Source: Oscillospiraceae bacterium
GTDB taxonomy: Bacteria; Bacillota; Clostridia; Oscillospirales; Oscillospiraceae
Length of the DNA stretch: 64,000 nucleotides
NCBI GenBank assembly: GCA_021205095.1
Contig: JAJPYE010000043.1
Span: forward strand, 1-64,000
Direction of reading: 5' to 3'
Part shown: positions 42,207 to 51,905 of the stretch, one piece after another
How positions within the stretch are numbered: position 1 is the stretch's first letter
Layout: each line of letters opens with the position of its first letter
Made by a program: the position numbers and the translations under genes
The notes under the pieces: model-generated
Told to the model about the DNA's origin: nothing
The model's input: the letters and a program-made list of their open reading frames with translations, nothing else
Database searches by the model: none

Positions 42207-43010
42207 TCACAGTACGTGCTTTTCCGTCAGCCGGGACACAAGGTCGGAGACCACGGCGGTGTCGTCCGCCCCCTCCAGCATAACGCCCGCGCCCTTGGGC
42301 GGCGGGGTGAAGGATTTCGCAATGTTGGTGGGCGAACCCTTCAGGCCGATGGTGGACACGTCGATCAGCGGCTCGTCCTTCAAATCGTCGTAGGTCAAAA
42401 CGGTGATGGGCTTGGCAAAGCAGTCGTAAATGCCGCTGATGGTCATATACCGCGGTTCGTTCAGCTCCTTGATGCAGGTGATAAGGCATGGCGTGTCCGC
42501 CTCGATGGTCATGTAGCCGTCCTCCAGCATACGCTGCACCCGCACAGTGCCGTTTTCATAGGTCATGGCCCCGGCGTAGGTGATTTGCGGCAGATCCAGC
42601 TTTTCCGCGATTTGCGGGCCGACCTGGGCGGTGTCCCCGTCAATGGCCTGGCGTCCGCAGATGACGATGTCGTCCTGGTCGATGCCGATGTGGTGCAGCG
42701 CGGCGGCGATGACCTGGCTTGTGGCAAAGGTGTCCGACCCGCCGAAGGCCCGGTCGCTGAGAAGATACGCCTCGTCCGCGCCCATGGCCAGAAGCTCCCG
42801 CAGCATACTCTCCGCCGCCATTGGCCCCATTGTCACCAGAATGACCTTGCAGCCGTGGGCGTCCTTCAGCTTCAGGGCCGCCTCCACGGCGTTTTTATCG
42901 TCAGGGTTGGTTATGACCGGCATGGAGGCCCGGTTCAGGGTTCCGTCCTCGTTTACGGCCACCTTGCCGGAGGTGTCCGGCACCTGCTTTACACAGACAA
43001 GAATTTTCAT
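42207..43010 (-). CDS. etfB: electron transfer flavoprotein subunit beta
   Basis: MKILVCVKQVPDTSGKVAVNEDGTLNR; ICGRQAIDGDTAQVGPQIAE. Confidence 0.95.
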   Translation of the reverse strand: MKILVCVKQVPDTSGKVAVNEDGTLNRASMPVITNPDDKNAVEAALKLKDAHGCKVILVTMGPMAAESMLRELLAMGADEAYLLSDRAFGGSDTFATSQVIAAALHHIGIDQDDIVICGRQAIDGDTAQVGPQIAEKLDLPQITYAGAMTYENGTVRVQRMLEDGYMTIEADTPCLITCIKELNEPRYMTISGIYDCFAKPITVLTYDDLKDEPLIDVSTIGLKGSPTNIAKSFTPPPKGAGVMLEGADDTAVVSDLVSRLTEKHVL

Positions 43011-43026
43011 GCTACGCTCTCCTTCC

Positions 43027-44154
43027 TCACTTCATCAGGGCGCTGGAAATCACCATGAGCTGTACCTCGCTGGTACCCTCGTACACCGGCATAACCCGCA
43101 GATCCCGGTAGAACCGCTCGATGGCGAAGCCCTCCATATAGCCGTACCCGCCGTGTATTTGCAGGCATTTGTAGGCCACCTCGTTGGCGGTCTCGCTCAT
43201 ATAATACTTGGCCAGAGAGGCTTGCAGCAGGGCGTCCTGCCCGCTGTCCTGCATTTGGGCCGCGCTGTACACAAGCTGGCGGCCCGCCTCGATTTTTGCC
43301 GCCATCTCGGCGATAACAAAGCGGGTGTTCTGGAACTTGCCGATGGGCTTTCCAAACTGGGTGCGCTCTCCGGCGTATTTAATGGCCTCATCCAGGCAGC
43401 CCTGGGCGCCGCCCAGGGACTGGGACGCCACGTTTATCCGCCCGGCGCTCAGGCCGCTGCCCGCCACCTTCCAGCCGCCGCCCACGGTTCCCAGCACGTT
43501 CTCCTTCGGGACGCGCACGTCCTCAAAAATCAAATCGCAGGTGCCGGAGGCGTGCAGACCCAGCTTCTTCTCCCGCTTGCCGCGGGAAAAGCCGGGCCAG
43601 GCCGCCTCCACGATGAAGGCCGTCAGCGCGGGCTTACGCCCTTCTATAGGGGTTTTGGCGAAAACCACCGCCCAATCGCAGGTCGGCCCCAGTGTGATGA
43701 AGGTCTTCCGGCCATTGAGAATAAAATCGTCTCCATCCGGCCTTGCGGTGGTAGAGATGGAGTTGGTGTCCGACCCGGCTCCAGGTTCCGTCAGGGCAAA
43801 GGCACAGCGCTTTTTCCCCTCCGCCACCGGGCGCAGATATTTCTGCTTCTGCTCCTCTGTACCGCATTTCAATATAGGCATACCCGACAGGGAGTTGGCC
43901 ATCAGCATGGACGCCGCGCTCACGCTGGTGCGGCAAATCTGCTCCATCATAACAATAGAGGAGAAAAAATCTCCCCCTTGGCCGCCGTACTCCCTGGGAA
44001 TACAGCATCCAGTGAACCCATAACGGGCCAGCTTTTCCCAAACCTCGTCGGGAAATTCCCCCGCCTCCTCAGCCTCATCGATCGCCGGAGCGATCTCGTT
44101 CACCGCGAACTCATGGGCTAGCTGCTGGATCATTAAGTGTTCTCTGTCAAGCAT
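43027..44154 (-). CDS. acyl-CoA dehydrogenase (butyryl-CoA dehydrogenase-like)
   Basis: CAFALTEPGAGSDTNSISTTA, QIHGGYGYMEGFAIERFYRDLRVMPVYEGTSEVQ. Confidence 0.93.
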   Translation of the reverse strand: MLDREHLMIQQLAHEFAVNEIAPAIDEAEEAGEFPDEVWEKLARYGFTGCCIPREYGGQGGDFFSSIVMMEQICRTSVSAASMLMANSLSGMPILKCGTEEQKQKYLRPVAEGKKRCAFALTEPGAGSDTNSISTTARPDGDDFILNGRKTFITLGPTCDWAVVFAKTPIEGRKPALTAFIVEAAWPGFSRGKREKKLGLHASGTCDLIFEDVRVPKENVLGTVGGGWKVAGSGLSAGRINVASQSLGGAQGCLDEAIKYAGERTQFGKPIGKFQNTRFVIAEMAAKIEAGRQLVYSAAQMQDSGQDALLQASLAKYYMSETANEVAYKCLQIHGGYGYMEGFAIERFYRDLRVMPVYEGTSEVQLMVISSALMK

Positions 44155-44279
44155 ACAGTATCATCCTCCTGCATGATTTTGTTGTTTTTCGCCTGTATTT
44201 TACTACTCGCGAGGGTTCCTGTCAATATTATAACGTTACTTTATTATCTAAGTATTGCGCATTTACCTGTTTTTTCCCA

Positions 44280-44335
44280 AAAACAACAGCCTCTCGTAGC
44301 TTGCGTCCGTAGCCGCAAATTATGAGAGGCCGTTT
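44280..44335 (-). terminator. imperfect long terminator hairpin downstream of the molybdenum operon
   Basis: GCCTCTC...GAGAGGC outer stem, minus strand followed by gttgttttt. Confidence 0.6.
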
Positions 44336-44389
44336 ATATTAGGTATTATGAATAAACCTGATTTTAGAAATATCTTTGGGAATGTCGCG

Positions 44390-44908
44390 TTACAGTGTTT
44401 TTTCCAGGCACATCAGTTGAATATCCTCCAATCCGTTGAAGGTACAGGGAATAACAGAACCCTCCCGGAATCCCAAATGCTTATATAGAGCGCGGGCCGC
44501 CGTATTGCGTACGTTGGTGTCCATGCGCAGATAGGGACAGTCCCTTTCCATGGCATATTGCTCATAAAAACGGACGAAAGAGGAGCCATAGCCCCGCCCC
44601 TTTGCCGCCGGGGAGACCACCAACGTGTGCAGCACCATCACCCGCTCCGGCGGCGCATCCGCCTGCCAACTTGCCTGGGCATAGGCCGGATCCTGCACCT
44701 GGTTGATGCGGGCGGCGGCCACAATACGGCCCTCCGACTCCCAGACGAACATCTCCCCTGCCTGAACAGCGTCCTCCGCCGTCCGGCTTGTGGGATAAAT
44801 GCCCCGTATCCAGCCGGTGGTAGTCCGGCCCGCCTCCTCCTCGGTGTGTATCTCGTCGTATATCCGGGCGATTCCCGCCACATCTTCTGTCGTTGCCCTG
44901 CGAATCAC
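44390..44908 (-). CDS. GNAT family N-acetyltransferase
   Basis: VMVLHTLVVSPAAKGRGYGSSFVRFYEQYAMERDCPYLRMDTNVRN. Confidence 0.85.
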   Translation of the reverse strand: MIRRATTEDVAGIARIYDEIHTEEEAGRTTTGWIRGIYPTSRTAEDAVQAGEMFVWESEGRIVAAARINQVQDPAYAQASWQADAPPERVMVLHTLVVSPAAKGRGYGSSFVRFYEQYAMERDCPYLRMDTNVRNTAARALYKHLGFREGSVIPCTFNGLEDIQLMCLEKTL

Positions 44909-45402
44909 TGCCTGTCCTCCATGTCCCTGATCAGTCTGTCGGCCAGGCCCTTTATATCTCGCAAGGGCAGCACCGGGACGTCTGTAACAATCGGCTCGTC
45001 GCTCATAACAAGAATGTACTCCCCCTTCACCGGGGGCAGGCCCTTACCCCGAACGACGCCGATTTTGGGAAAAGGCCCTGCCTTGCCCCCCTCGGTCAAA
45101 ACCAGGTCTACATCCTGGATGCGAGCCACCGTCTCCTCCAGCGTCAGGGGGTGGTTTTCCAAAATGGCGGCGTGGGTCTCGCTGACGATGGCGGTCACGT
45201 CCGCTCCCGCCTGAGTCATACGCCAAGTATCCTTGCCGGGAATGTCCATATCGAACTCGTGGCCCTCATGCTTTACCACGGCCACGGTCAGGCCCCGCTT
45301 TTTCAGCTCTGGAACCAGCTTTTCCAGAATGGTGGTCTTGCCGCTGTCCGACCAGCCCACCAGGGAATAGACCGGGCGGCTCACCGCGGGTCTGTGGCGC
45401 AA
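44905..45402 (-). CDS. mobB: molybdopterin-guanine dinucleotide biosynthesis protein MobB
   Basis: VYSLVGWSDSGKTTILEKLVPELKKRGLTVAVVKHEGHEFDMDIPGKDT. Confidence 0.92.
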   Translation of the reverse strand: MRHRPAVSRPVYSLVGWSDSGKTTILEKLVPELKKRGLTVAVVKHEGHEFDMDIPGKDTWRMTQAGADVTAIVSETHAAILENHPLTLEETVARIQDVDLVLTEGGKAGPFPKIGVVRGKGLPPVKGEYILVMSDEPIVTDVPVLPLRDIKGLADRLIRDMEDRQ

Positions 45403-45881
45403 TCCCGGCCTTTGCCCCGCAGCATTTCCAGCCCATGCTCCAGGGCGGGCAGCACCGGCTCCAGATTCTCCCGAATGGCGCGGGGACTGCCGGGCAGGTT
45501 CACGATCAGCGTCCGACCCCGAATCCCCGCCTGGGCACGGCTGAGCATAGCGCGGGGGGTGATTTTCAGCCCTTCATAGCGCATGGCCTCCGGGATGCCG
45601 GGACACAGCTTGTCACAGACGGCGACGGTAGCCTCCGGGGTCACGTCTCTGGGGGCGAAGCCGGTGCCGCCGGTGGTCAGGCACAGGGCCGCGTCCTTCT
45701 CGTCTGCACACAGGCACAGGGCCGCCTGTATCGCCTCCGGCTCGTCCGGCACGATAGCGGTATACACCACCTGATACCCGGCCTCCTCTAAAAGCTGGCA
45801 CACCAGCGGCCCGCCGGTGTCCTCCCGCTGGCCCTGGGAGCCTTTATCGCTGACGGTGATGACCGCCGCTGTATATTCCAT
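45381..45881 (-). CDS. mogA: MogA/MoaB-type molybdopterin adenylyltransferase
   Basis: AVITVSDKGSQGQREDTGGPLV, LTTGGTGFAPRDVTPEAT, NLPGSPRA. Confidence 0.9.
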   Translation of the reverse strand: MEYTAAVITVSDKGSQGQREDTGGPLVCQLLEEAGYQVVYTAIVPDEPEAIQAALCLCADEKDAALCLTTGGTGFAPRDVTPEATVAVCDKLCPGIPEAMRYEGLKITPRAMLSRAQAGIRGRTLIVNLPGSPRAIRENLEPVLPALEHGLEMLRGKGRDCATDPR

Positions 45882-45903
45882 GGTTACGTTCCTCCTGCTT
45901 GCT

Positions 45904-46338
45904 TTATTCAGATACGATCTCTATCTCGTCCCCCGCCCGCACGACGCCGCCGGTCAGGACGCGGACGAAAATACCCTCTCTCGGCATAACGCAGTCCCCG
46001 GTAATCTTGCGGATGGCGCAGCCCTGGTGACATTCCTTGCCAATCTGCGTGACCTCCGTCAGCGCTGGGCCGATTTGAAGCCTGGTGCCGACCGGCAGGG
46101 CGTAAAGGCAGATGCCCTCCGTCAGAATGTTTTCCGCAAACGCACCGTGGGGCAGATCGGGGAATTTCTCCCGCATTTTGTCCACGCTCTCCGTCCCCAG
46201 AAGGCTTATCTGCCGATGCCACGGCCCGGCGTGGGCGTCTCCCACGATGCCGTGATTTTCCCGCAGCTCCGCCGAGGGTACTTCAAACTTAGGCGTTCCC
46301 TTCTCTGTGCTGATGCAAACGGCCACTACCTTAGCCAC
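45904..46338 (-). CDS. MOSC domain-containing protein
   Basis: VVAVCISTEKGTPK...HGIVGDAHAGPWHRQISLL, GxR QIG..TEVTQIGKECH; GTG start. Confidence 0.88.
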   Translation of the reverse strand: MAKVVAVCISTEKGTPKFEVPSAELRENHGIVGDAHAGPWHRQISLLGTESVDKMREKFPDLPHGAFAENILTEGICLYALPVGTRLQIGPALTEVTQIGKECHQGCAIRKITGDCVMPREGIFVRVLTGGVVRAGDEIEIVSE

Positions 46339-46828
46339 GATGATTCTCCTCCCACCGATAAAGCCCGGATTTACCCCCGGATTTTTCCACAAGATGTATA
46401 TTTTCTATCACAATATCCCGCTGGACAGCCTTGCACATATCATAAATCGTCAGCGCCGCCACAGAGGCCGCCGTCAATGCCTCCATCTCCACCCCGGTCT
46501 GGCCCGTGCAGCGTGCGGCGACGGTGATGGCGATAGTGCATTGCGCCTCGTCCATCTCAAAGGCCACGTCCACCCCGGTCAAGGGGATGGGGTGACACAT
46601 GGGAATAACGTCCGGCGTCCGCTTGGCGGCCATAATCCCGGCCACCTGAGCCACCGCCAGCACGTCTCCCTTTTTCATGCCTCCGGCCTGTATCAGCTCG
46701 AAGGTGTGCCGATTCACCCGCACAGTGGCAGCGGCCACGGCCTGGCGAATGGTAGCGGGCTTTTCCCCCACGTCCACCATCCGCGCCCGGCCCTGGCCGT
46801 TAAAATGAGTCAGTTCCCCGTTTTCCAT
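46331..46828 (-). CDS. moaC: cyclic pyranopterin monophosphate synthase
   Basis: MVDVGEKPATIRQAVA, MCHPIPLTGVDVAF, VEMEALTAASVAALTIYDMCKA. Confidence 0.96.
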   Translation of the reverse strand: MENGELTHFNGQGRARMVDVGEKPATIRQAVAAATVRVNRHTFELIQAGGMKKGDVLAVAQVAGIMAAKRTPDVIPMCHPIPLTGVDVAFEMDEAQCTIAITVAARCTGQTGVEMEALTAASVAALTIYDMCKAVQRDIVIENIHLVEKSGGKSGLYRWEENHRG

Positions 46829-46832
46829 AGCT

Positions 46833-47774
46833 TTAGCCTCCTATGGCGTTCATATTTCGCATGCTGTCGCTGCCTGCTTCCAGGTGATGGCGCTGGGGCT
46901 TTGCCAGGATACCTGCCCCAATCGCCGCCTCCAGTGCCTCCCCGTGAAGCCCCCGAAGGGGCAGCTCCGTCGCAGAGTGAAGGCAGGGCTTCAGCTTGCC
47001 GTCCGCTGTGATACGGATACGGTTGCAGGCGGGGCAGAAATGGTCGCTGACAGGCCGGATAAGGCCCACCGTTCCCGCTGCGCCGGGCAGGCGATACAGC
47101 CGGGCCACCCCGTCCCCGCCCACAGGCGTCAACTCCGGCACGGCCCGCAGCACTGCGTCCGCCGGGATAAAGCGGCTTTTGTCCCAATCCCGGCAGGGGC
47201 CGATGGGCATAAGCTCGATAAACCGCACGCTGACAGGCTCCCGCTCCGTCATGGCCACAAAATCCGGGATCTCGTCGTCGTTTACCCCGCCCATCAAAAC
47301 GCAGTTCAGCTTTGGCGCGGGGAAACCGGCGGCGCGGGCCGCCTCCAGCCCCGCCAGGGCTTTTTCCAAAGAGCCGACGCGGGTTATCTCGCAGTATCTC
47401 TCCGGCCTCAGGGTATCCAGGCTGATGTTCAGGCGGCACACTCCCGCCTTGTGCAACGCCCCCGCCAGCTCCGGCAGACGCAGGCCGTTGGTGGTGACGC
47501 AAAGCTCCTCCACCCCGCCGATGGCCCCAATGCGGCGGCAGATGTCCACAATGCCGGGCCTTACAAGGGGTTCGCCCCCTGTGACCCGCACCTTACGCAC
47601 CCCCAGCTTCACGGCGGCGCGGACGATTTCCTCTATCTCCTCATGGGATAATATGTCCCTGTGGTCGCGCTTTTCCACGCCCTCCGGCCCCATGCAGTAC
47701 TGACAGCGCAGGTTGCACAAATCTGTTACAGACAGGCGAAGATATTCAATTTTCCGCCCAAAGCCGTCCGTCAT
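46833..47774 (-). CDS. moaA: GTP 3',8-cyclase
   Basis: radical-SAM CNLRCQYC, C-terminal CPACNRIRITADGKLKPCL and C-terminal GG. Confidence 0.96.
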   Translation of the reverse strand: MTDGFGRKIEYLRLSVTDLCNLRCQYCMGPEGVEKRDHRDILSHEEIEEIVRAAVKLGVRKVRVTGGEPLVRPGIVDICRRIGAIGGVEELCVTTNGLRLPELAGALHKAGVCRLNISLDTLRPERYCEITRVGSLEKALAGLEAARAAGFPAPKLNCVLMGGVNDDEIPDFVAMTEREPVSVRFIELMPIGPCRDWDKSRFIPADAVLRAVPELTPVGGDGVARLYRLPGAAGTVGLIRPVSDHFCPACNRIRITADGKLKPCLHSATELPLRGLHGEALEAAIGAGILAKPQRHHLEAGSDSMRNMNAIGG

Positions 47775-48982
47775 ACCCGAAACACCTGTATCGTGTCGTT
47801 TTCATTCAAAGGGCCGCTGCCCGCCGGAATCTGCCCCACGGCGTCGCACCCCAGCAGCGAGGACAAAATTCCGTTGCCGTCGCCCTCATGGTGTACAAAA
47901 TACACCATTCCGTCCCGAAATACAAGATGCCCCCGTAAAAATCTTGGCATTTTTGATTTTTTCCGGAAGGACTTTCCCATTCTAGCGGTGAAAGGCTCCG
48001 GGATAAAGCCGTTCTGGCCGCACAGCCTCCGCACATAGGGCAGACCCACGCTGAACAGCGCCAGCACCGCCGCGCCGGGGTTCCCGGAAAGGCTCAGAAG
48101 CACCTTCCCGTCCCGCACCGCCGCGAGGCATGATCCGCCGGGCTTCTGGGCAATTTTCCAAAAGAGAAGCTCCGCCCCCACGGCCTCCGCCGCCCGCTTG
48201 GCCCAGTCGTAGTCCCCTACAGAGGCCCCGCCGGTGGTGATGACCATATTGCTGGCAGACAATGCCCCGTCCAGCTTTTCCGCGATGGCGTCCAGCTCGT
48301 CCGGCACCGCGCCGCCGTCCACGGCATTTGCCCCCGCCTGACGCAGATAGGCGCAGACGGTGGTGGTGTTAGTGTTATATATCTTCCCCGGCTGCCACGG
48401 CTCCCCCGGCTGCAAAAGCTCGCTGCCGGTGCTGAGAACCGTCACCGTGGGCGGAACGCAGACACATACCTCCTGCATCCCCTGGCCCGCCAGCAATCCC
48501 GCCAGGGCGGGGGTCAGAATATCTCCCTTCCGGCCCAGGATGTCGCCCGCGTTCACATCTTCCCCCGCCCGGACTACGTCCGCGCCGGACTTGCAGGGGT
48601 CAAAAATCTTCACCTGGCTGCTGGTAAACTCGGTCAGCTCGTATTTTATGGTGGTGTCCGCCCCCTTCGGCATGGGGCCGCCGGTGAGTATTTTCGCCGC
48701 CTGACCGGGGCCTACCGGCTTTGTGGGGACGGTTCCGGCGGGGATCTCCTCCGTGATGGAAAGGATCACCGGCATCTCTCTGCTGGCCGTGACCGTGTCC
48801 TCCGCCCGCAGGGCATAGCCATCCACCGGGCTGCGGTCAAAGGGCGGCACGGCAAGCCGCGCCGTCATGTTCTCCCCCAAAGGCCGCCCCAGGGCCTGCC
48901 ACAGAGATACCGTTTCCGTTTTTACCGTCACCGGGAGGGCCAGGAGCATGTCTCTGGCTTCCTCCGCCTGGATTCGTTCCAT
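47771..48982 (-). CDS. moeA: molybdopterin molybdenumtransferase
   Basis: PPFDRSPVDGYALRAED, TGGPMPKGADTTI, TGGASVGDYDW. Confidence 0.95.
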   Translation of the reverse strand: MERIQAEEARDMLLALPVTVKTETVSLWQALGRPLGENMTARLAVPPFDRSPVDGYALRAEDTVTASREMPVILSITEEIPAGTVPTKPVGPGQAAKILTGGPMPKGADTTIKYELTEFTSSQVKIFDPCKSGADVVRAGEDVNAGDILGRKGDILTPALAGLLAGQGMQEVCVCVPPTVTVLSTGSELLQPGEPWQPGKIYNTNTTTVCAYLRQAGANAVDGGAVPDELDAIAEKLDGALSASNMVITTGGASVGDYDWAKRAAEAVGAELLFWKIAQKPGGSCLAAVRDGKVLLSLSGNPGAAVLALFSVGLPYVRRLCGQNGFIPEPFTARMGKSFRKKSKMPRFLRGHLVFRDGMVYFVHHEGDGNGILSSLLGCDAVGQIPAGSGPLNENDTIQVFRV

Positions 48983-48983
48983 A

Positions 48984-50036
48984 TCAGTCTGTCTCCCTCA
49001 AAAACATAATATCTGCCGGTTCCATGCTGACCATCAGCGTTTCAGGGTCGCCCAGGGCCGCCCACCGCTGATGGCTGACCTCCATTCTCAAAAGGCTCCA
49101 ATCGGAGTCTCCGCCCGGCGTTTTCAGCATGACCACCGTGGAAAACAGGTCGTGAATCACCCGCTCGACCTGGCACTCTATCTGATTCGGCCCCGGCTGG
49201 GGCCGAATGAAGTGCGCCCGAATCCCGGCGCAGTTGGCGCTCTCCGGGATGTCCACGCCCTCCAAGTCTATCCCCCAGTCTAACGCTTTTGCATGGGTCT
49301 TGTCCAGTCTTTTTATTCTCGTGAAATTTTTGCACCCGGAAAGCAGGCAGGCGGAAAGGGTCTCCGGGGCGTGGAACAGCTCGTCCGCGGACTGCATGGC
49401 CTCGCTTTTCCCGTTGGAGAGAACGCACACGCTTCGGCAAAGGTGAAACACCTCATCCCGGCTGTGGGACACGAACAGGGTCGGGCCGTCGAAGCCCTTC
49501 AGCGTGTCCGCAAGCTCCATCTCCACCTGCCATTTCAGATAATCGTCCAAAGCAGAAAAGGGTTCGTCCAGCAGCAGAACCTCCGGCTTGCTTATGAGAA
49601 TTCGCGCCAGGGCTGTCCGCTGCTGTTGTCCGCCGGAGAGCTGGGCGGGGAACTTTTTCTCCAGCCCCTCCAGCCGCATGGCGGCAATGCTTTCCGCCAC
49701 GGCGGCGGCCCGCTGCCCCTTAGGCATAGCGTGGGCGCCGACAGCAATGTTTTTCTCCACCGTCATATTGGGAAACAGTGCGTACTGCTGAAACAGATAC
49801 CCCACCCGCCGCTTCTGGGGGGACAGGTTGATTTTCTTCTCTGAATCAAACAGCGTGCGGCCATTTAATATGATGCGTCCCTCGTCCGGCTTCTCAATCC
49901 CGGCGATACATTTCAGCGTCATGCTCTTGCCGCAGCCGGAGGCCCCCAGCAGACCTGTCACCTCGTCCTCCGCCTGAAAATCCACGTCCAGCATGAATTT
50001 CCCAAGCTGCTTTTTGATCTGCACGGTCAGGCTCAC
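48984..50036 (-). CDS. modC: molybdate ABC transporter ATP-binding protein
   Basis: LLGASGCGKSMTLKCIAG, LSGGQQQRTALARIL, LLLDEPFSALD, C-terminal TOBE-like region. Confidence 0.93.
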   Translation of the reverse strand: MSLTVQIKKQLGKFMLDVDFQAEDEVTGLLGASGCGKSMTLKCIAGIEKPDEGRIILNGRTLFDSEKKINLSPQKRRVGYLFQQYALFPNMTVEKNIAVGAHAMPKGQRAAAVAESIAAMRLEGLEKKFPAQLSGGQQQRTALARILISKPEVLLLDEPFSALDDYLKWQVEMELADTLKGFDGPTLFVSHSRDEVFHLCRSVCVLSNGKSEAMQSADELFHAPETLSACLLSGCKNFTRIKRLDKTHAKALDWGIDLEGVDIPESANCAGIRAHFIRPQPGPNQIECQVERVIHDLFSTVVMLKTPGGDSDWSLLRMEVSHQRWAALGDPETLMVSMEPADIMFLRETD

Positions 50037-50723
50037 TTACGCCGCCCCCTTCCTGCGCTTAGAGGTCTTTTTCGGGTTCCGTTCCAGCAGGTTCACCGCC
50101 AGCAGCACCACGGCGGAGATGGCTATGTTAATAAGCGTCCAGCGCAGGGCCATGGCGTCGTTGTCCGTGCGCCAATACTGATACACCGTGGTGGCAATGG
50201 TGGCCGTCCGCCCCGGCGTGTACCCGGCAATCATGCTGGTGGCGCCGTATTCCCCCAAGGCCCGCGCAAAGGCCAGCACTGTACCGGCCACGATGCCCTG
50301 TCGGCAGGCGGGCATTTGGATATGCCAGAACACATAGCTGTTGGACAGACCCAACGTCCGCCCGGCGTAGGCCAAGTCCTTGTCGAACGCCTCAAAGGCT
50401 CCCCGCACCGTGCGGTACATCAGGGGGAAGCCCACCACCACCGTGGCAAAGATGGCCGACCACCAGGTCATAACCAGCTTAATGCCAAAGGTATTCAGAA
50501 AAAACGCGCCGATGGGACGCTTCGGCCCCAGCAGCAAAATCAGCAGATAGCCCACCACCGTAGGGGGCAGCACCATGGGCAGCGTCAGCACCACGTCCAA
50601 AATACCCTTTAACACCCTGGGCAGCTTGGCAATCCAATGGGCCGCCAAAATCCCCAAAAAGAAGATGACAACCGTGGCAATAGCGGCAATGCGCAGGCTG
50701 TTCCATAGAGGAAACCAGTCCAT
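50037..50723 (-). CDS. modB: molybdate ABC transporter permease
   Basis: LTLPMVLPPTVVGYLLI, FARALGEYGATSMIAGYTPGRT. Confidence 0.95.
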   Translation of the reverse strand: MDWFPLWNSLRIAAIATVVIFFLGILAAHWIAKLPRVLKGILDVVLTLPMVLPPTVVGYLLILLLGPKRPIGAFFLNTFGIKLVMTWWSAIFATVVVGFPLMYRTVRGAFEAFDKDLAYAGRTLGLSNSYVFWHIQMPACRQGIVAGTVLAFARALGEYGATSMIAGYTPGRTATIATTVYQYWRTDNDAMALRWTLINIAISAVVLLAVNLLERNPKKTSKRRKGAA

Positions 50724-50814
50724 TTTGTCCTCCTTTTAAAACCGATTCGGCCCGCCGCCCAAAAATCAGGCGGCGGGCTTATTTATGGGTTTATTTCTCT
50801 GCGCCCATACTCAA

Positions 50815-51762
50815 TCAGGCAAGGGGCGTGAAGCCAACAGATTCCAGAATGGCAGAGGCCTCGTCGCTGGTGCAGAACTCCAGGAACGCCTCGGCCAGCT
50901 CCTGGTTAGAGGTGATGTTCAGCACGGCGGCGGGATAGATGACCTGGCCGCACATCTCAGCGGTGGCGGAATCCACCACGGTCAGACCGGCGGAATAGGC
51001 GTCCGTGGCGTAGATAATGCCGCAGTCCACAGTGGCCTCAGAGACCTGGGTGGTGACTTCCTTCACGTTGGAGCCATAGGTGATGCACCCGTTGCTGGCA
51101 AGCTCCTCCTCATCCAGTCCGTAATACTCAAGAATAAGCTGGGTGTACTGGCCCACAGGCACATCCTCGTTGCCCATAGCCAGGAACACATCCCCGGCGG
51201 CCAGCAGCTCGGCAAGCTGGTCGAAGCTCTCGATCCCGGCGGGGTTGCCCTCAGGAACCGCCAGCGTGACCTTGTTCTCCAGAATGTCGAAGCGGGTCTC
51301 GGAGATGACGAAATCCAGGCCGTCGGTGTTCACGCTCTCGTCAGCGGTGATGTCAAGCTGATCCATCTGCTTCTGACCGGCGGAAATGAACACGTCGCAG
51401 TCGGCGCCCTCCTCGATCTGAGTCTTCAGGGTGCCGGAGGAATCGAAGTTGAAAACAATCTCCACGTCAGGGTTCGCTTCCATGAACAGGTCGCCGATCT
51501 CCGTCAGGGTCTCGGTCATAGAGGCGGCGGCAAAGACGATCAGCTCGCCGGAATAGGCGCTCTCAGCGGCCTCAGCAGCTTCGGCGGCGGCTTCCTCTTC
51601 GGCAACGGCCTCCTCGGCGGCAATTAACGTCTCCAGGGTGTCCTGGACGGATTCCAGGCTGTCCGCGATCCCGTCAAGCTGCTCCGTATAGTCGGTAGAG
51701 CTGCACCCGGCCAGGGCAAAGACCATAACCAGCGCCAGGAGTATCGCAAGAATCTTTTTCAT
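50815..51762 (-). CDS. modA: molybdate ABC transporter substrate-binding lipoprotein
   Basis: lipobox ALAGCSS; LIVFAAASMTETLTEIGDLFM, ADCDVFISAGQKQMDQL. Confidence 0.95.
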   Translation of the reverse strand: MKKILAILLALVMVFALAGCSSTDYTEQLDGIADSLESVQDTLETLIAAEEAVAEEEAAAEAAEAAESAYSGELIVFAAASMTETLTEIGDLFMEANPDVEIVFNFDSSGTLKTQIEEGADCDVFISAGQKQMDQLDITADESVNTDGLDFVISETRFDILENKVTLAVPEGNPAGIESFDQLAELLAAGDVFLAMGNEDVPVGQYTQLILEYYGLDEEELASNGCITYGSNVKEVTTQVSEATVDCGIIYATDAYSAGLTVVDSATAEMCGQVIYPAAVLNITSNQELAEAFLEFCTSDEASAILESVGFTPLA

Positions 51763-51831
51763 GTTGTTTCTCCTTACATATTATTTTTTTACAAAATGCG
51801 GCGCGGTCAAGCCGAGCCCGCCTTTGCACAA

Positions 51832-51867
51832 CAAAAACGGCCCGTCTTGAGTCGGAAAACGGGCCGT
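51832..51867 (-). terminator. intrinsic terminator in the modA leader
   Basis: minus strand ACGGCCCGT-N13-ACGGGCCGT followed by TTTTTG, upstream of modA. Confidence 0.85.
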
Positions 51868-51905
51868 CCTTCCTCTGTGCAAGCGCGGTACGCGGAGGAC
51901 TGTTT

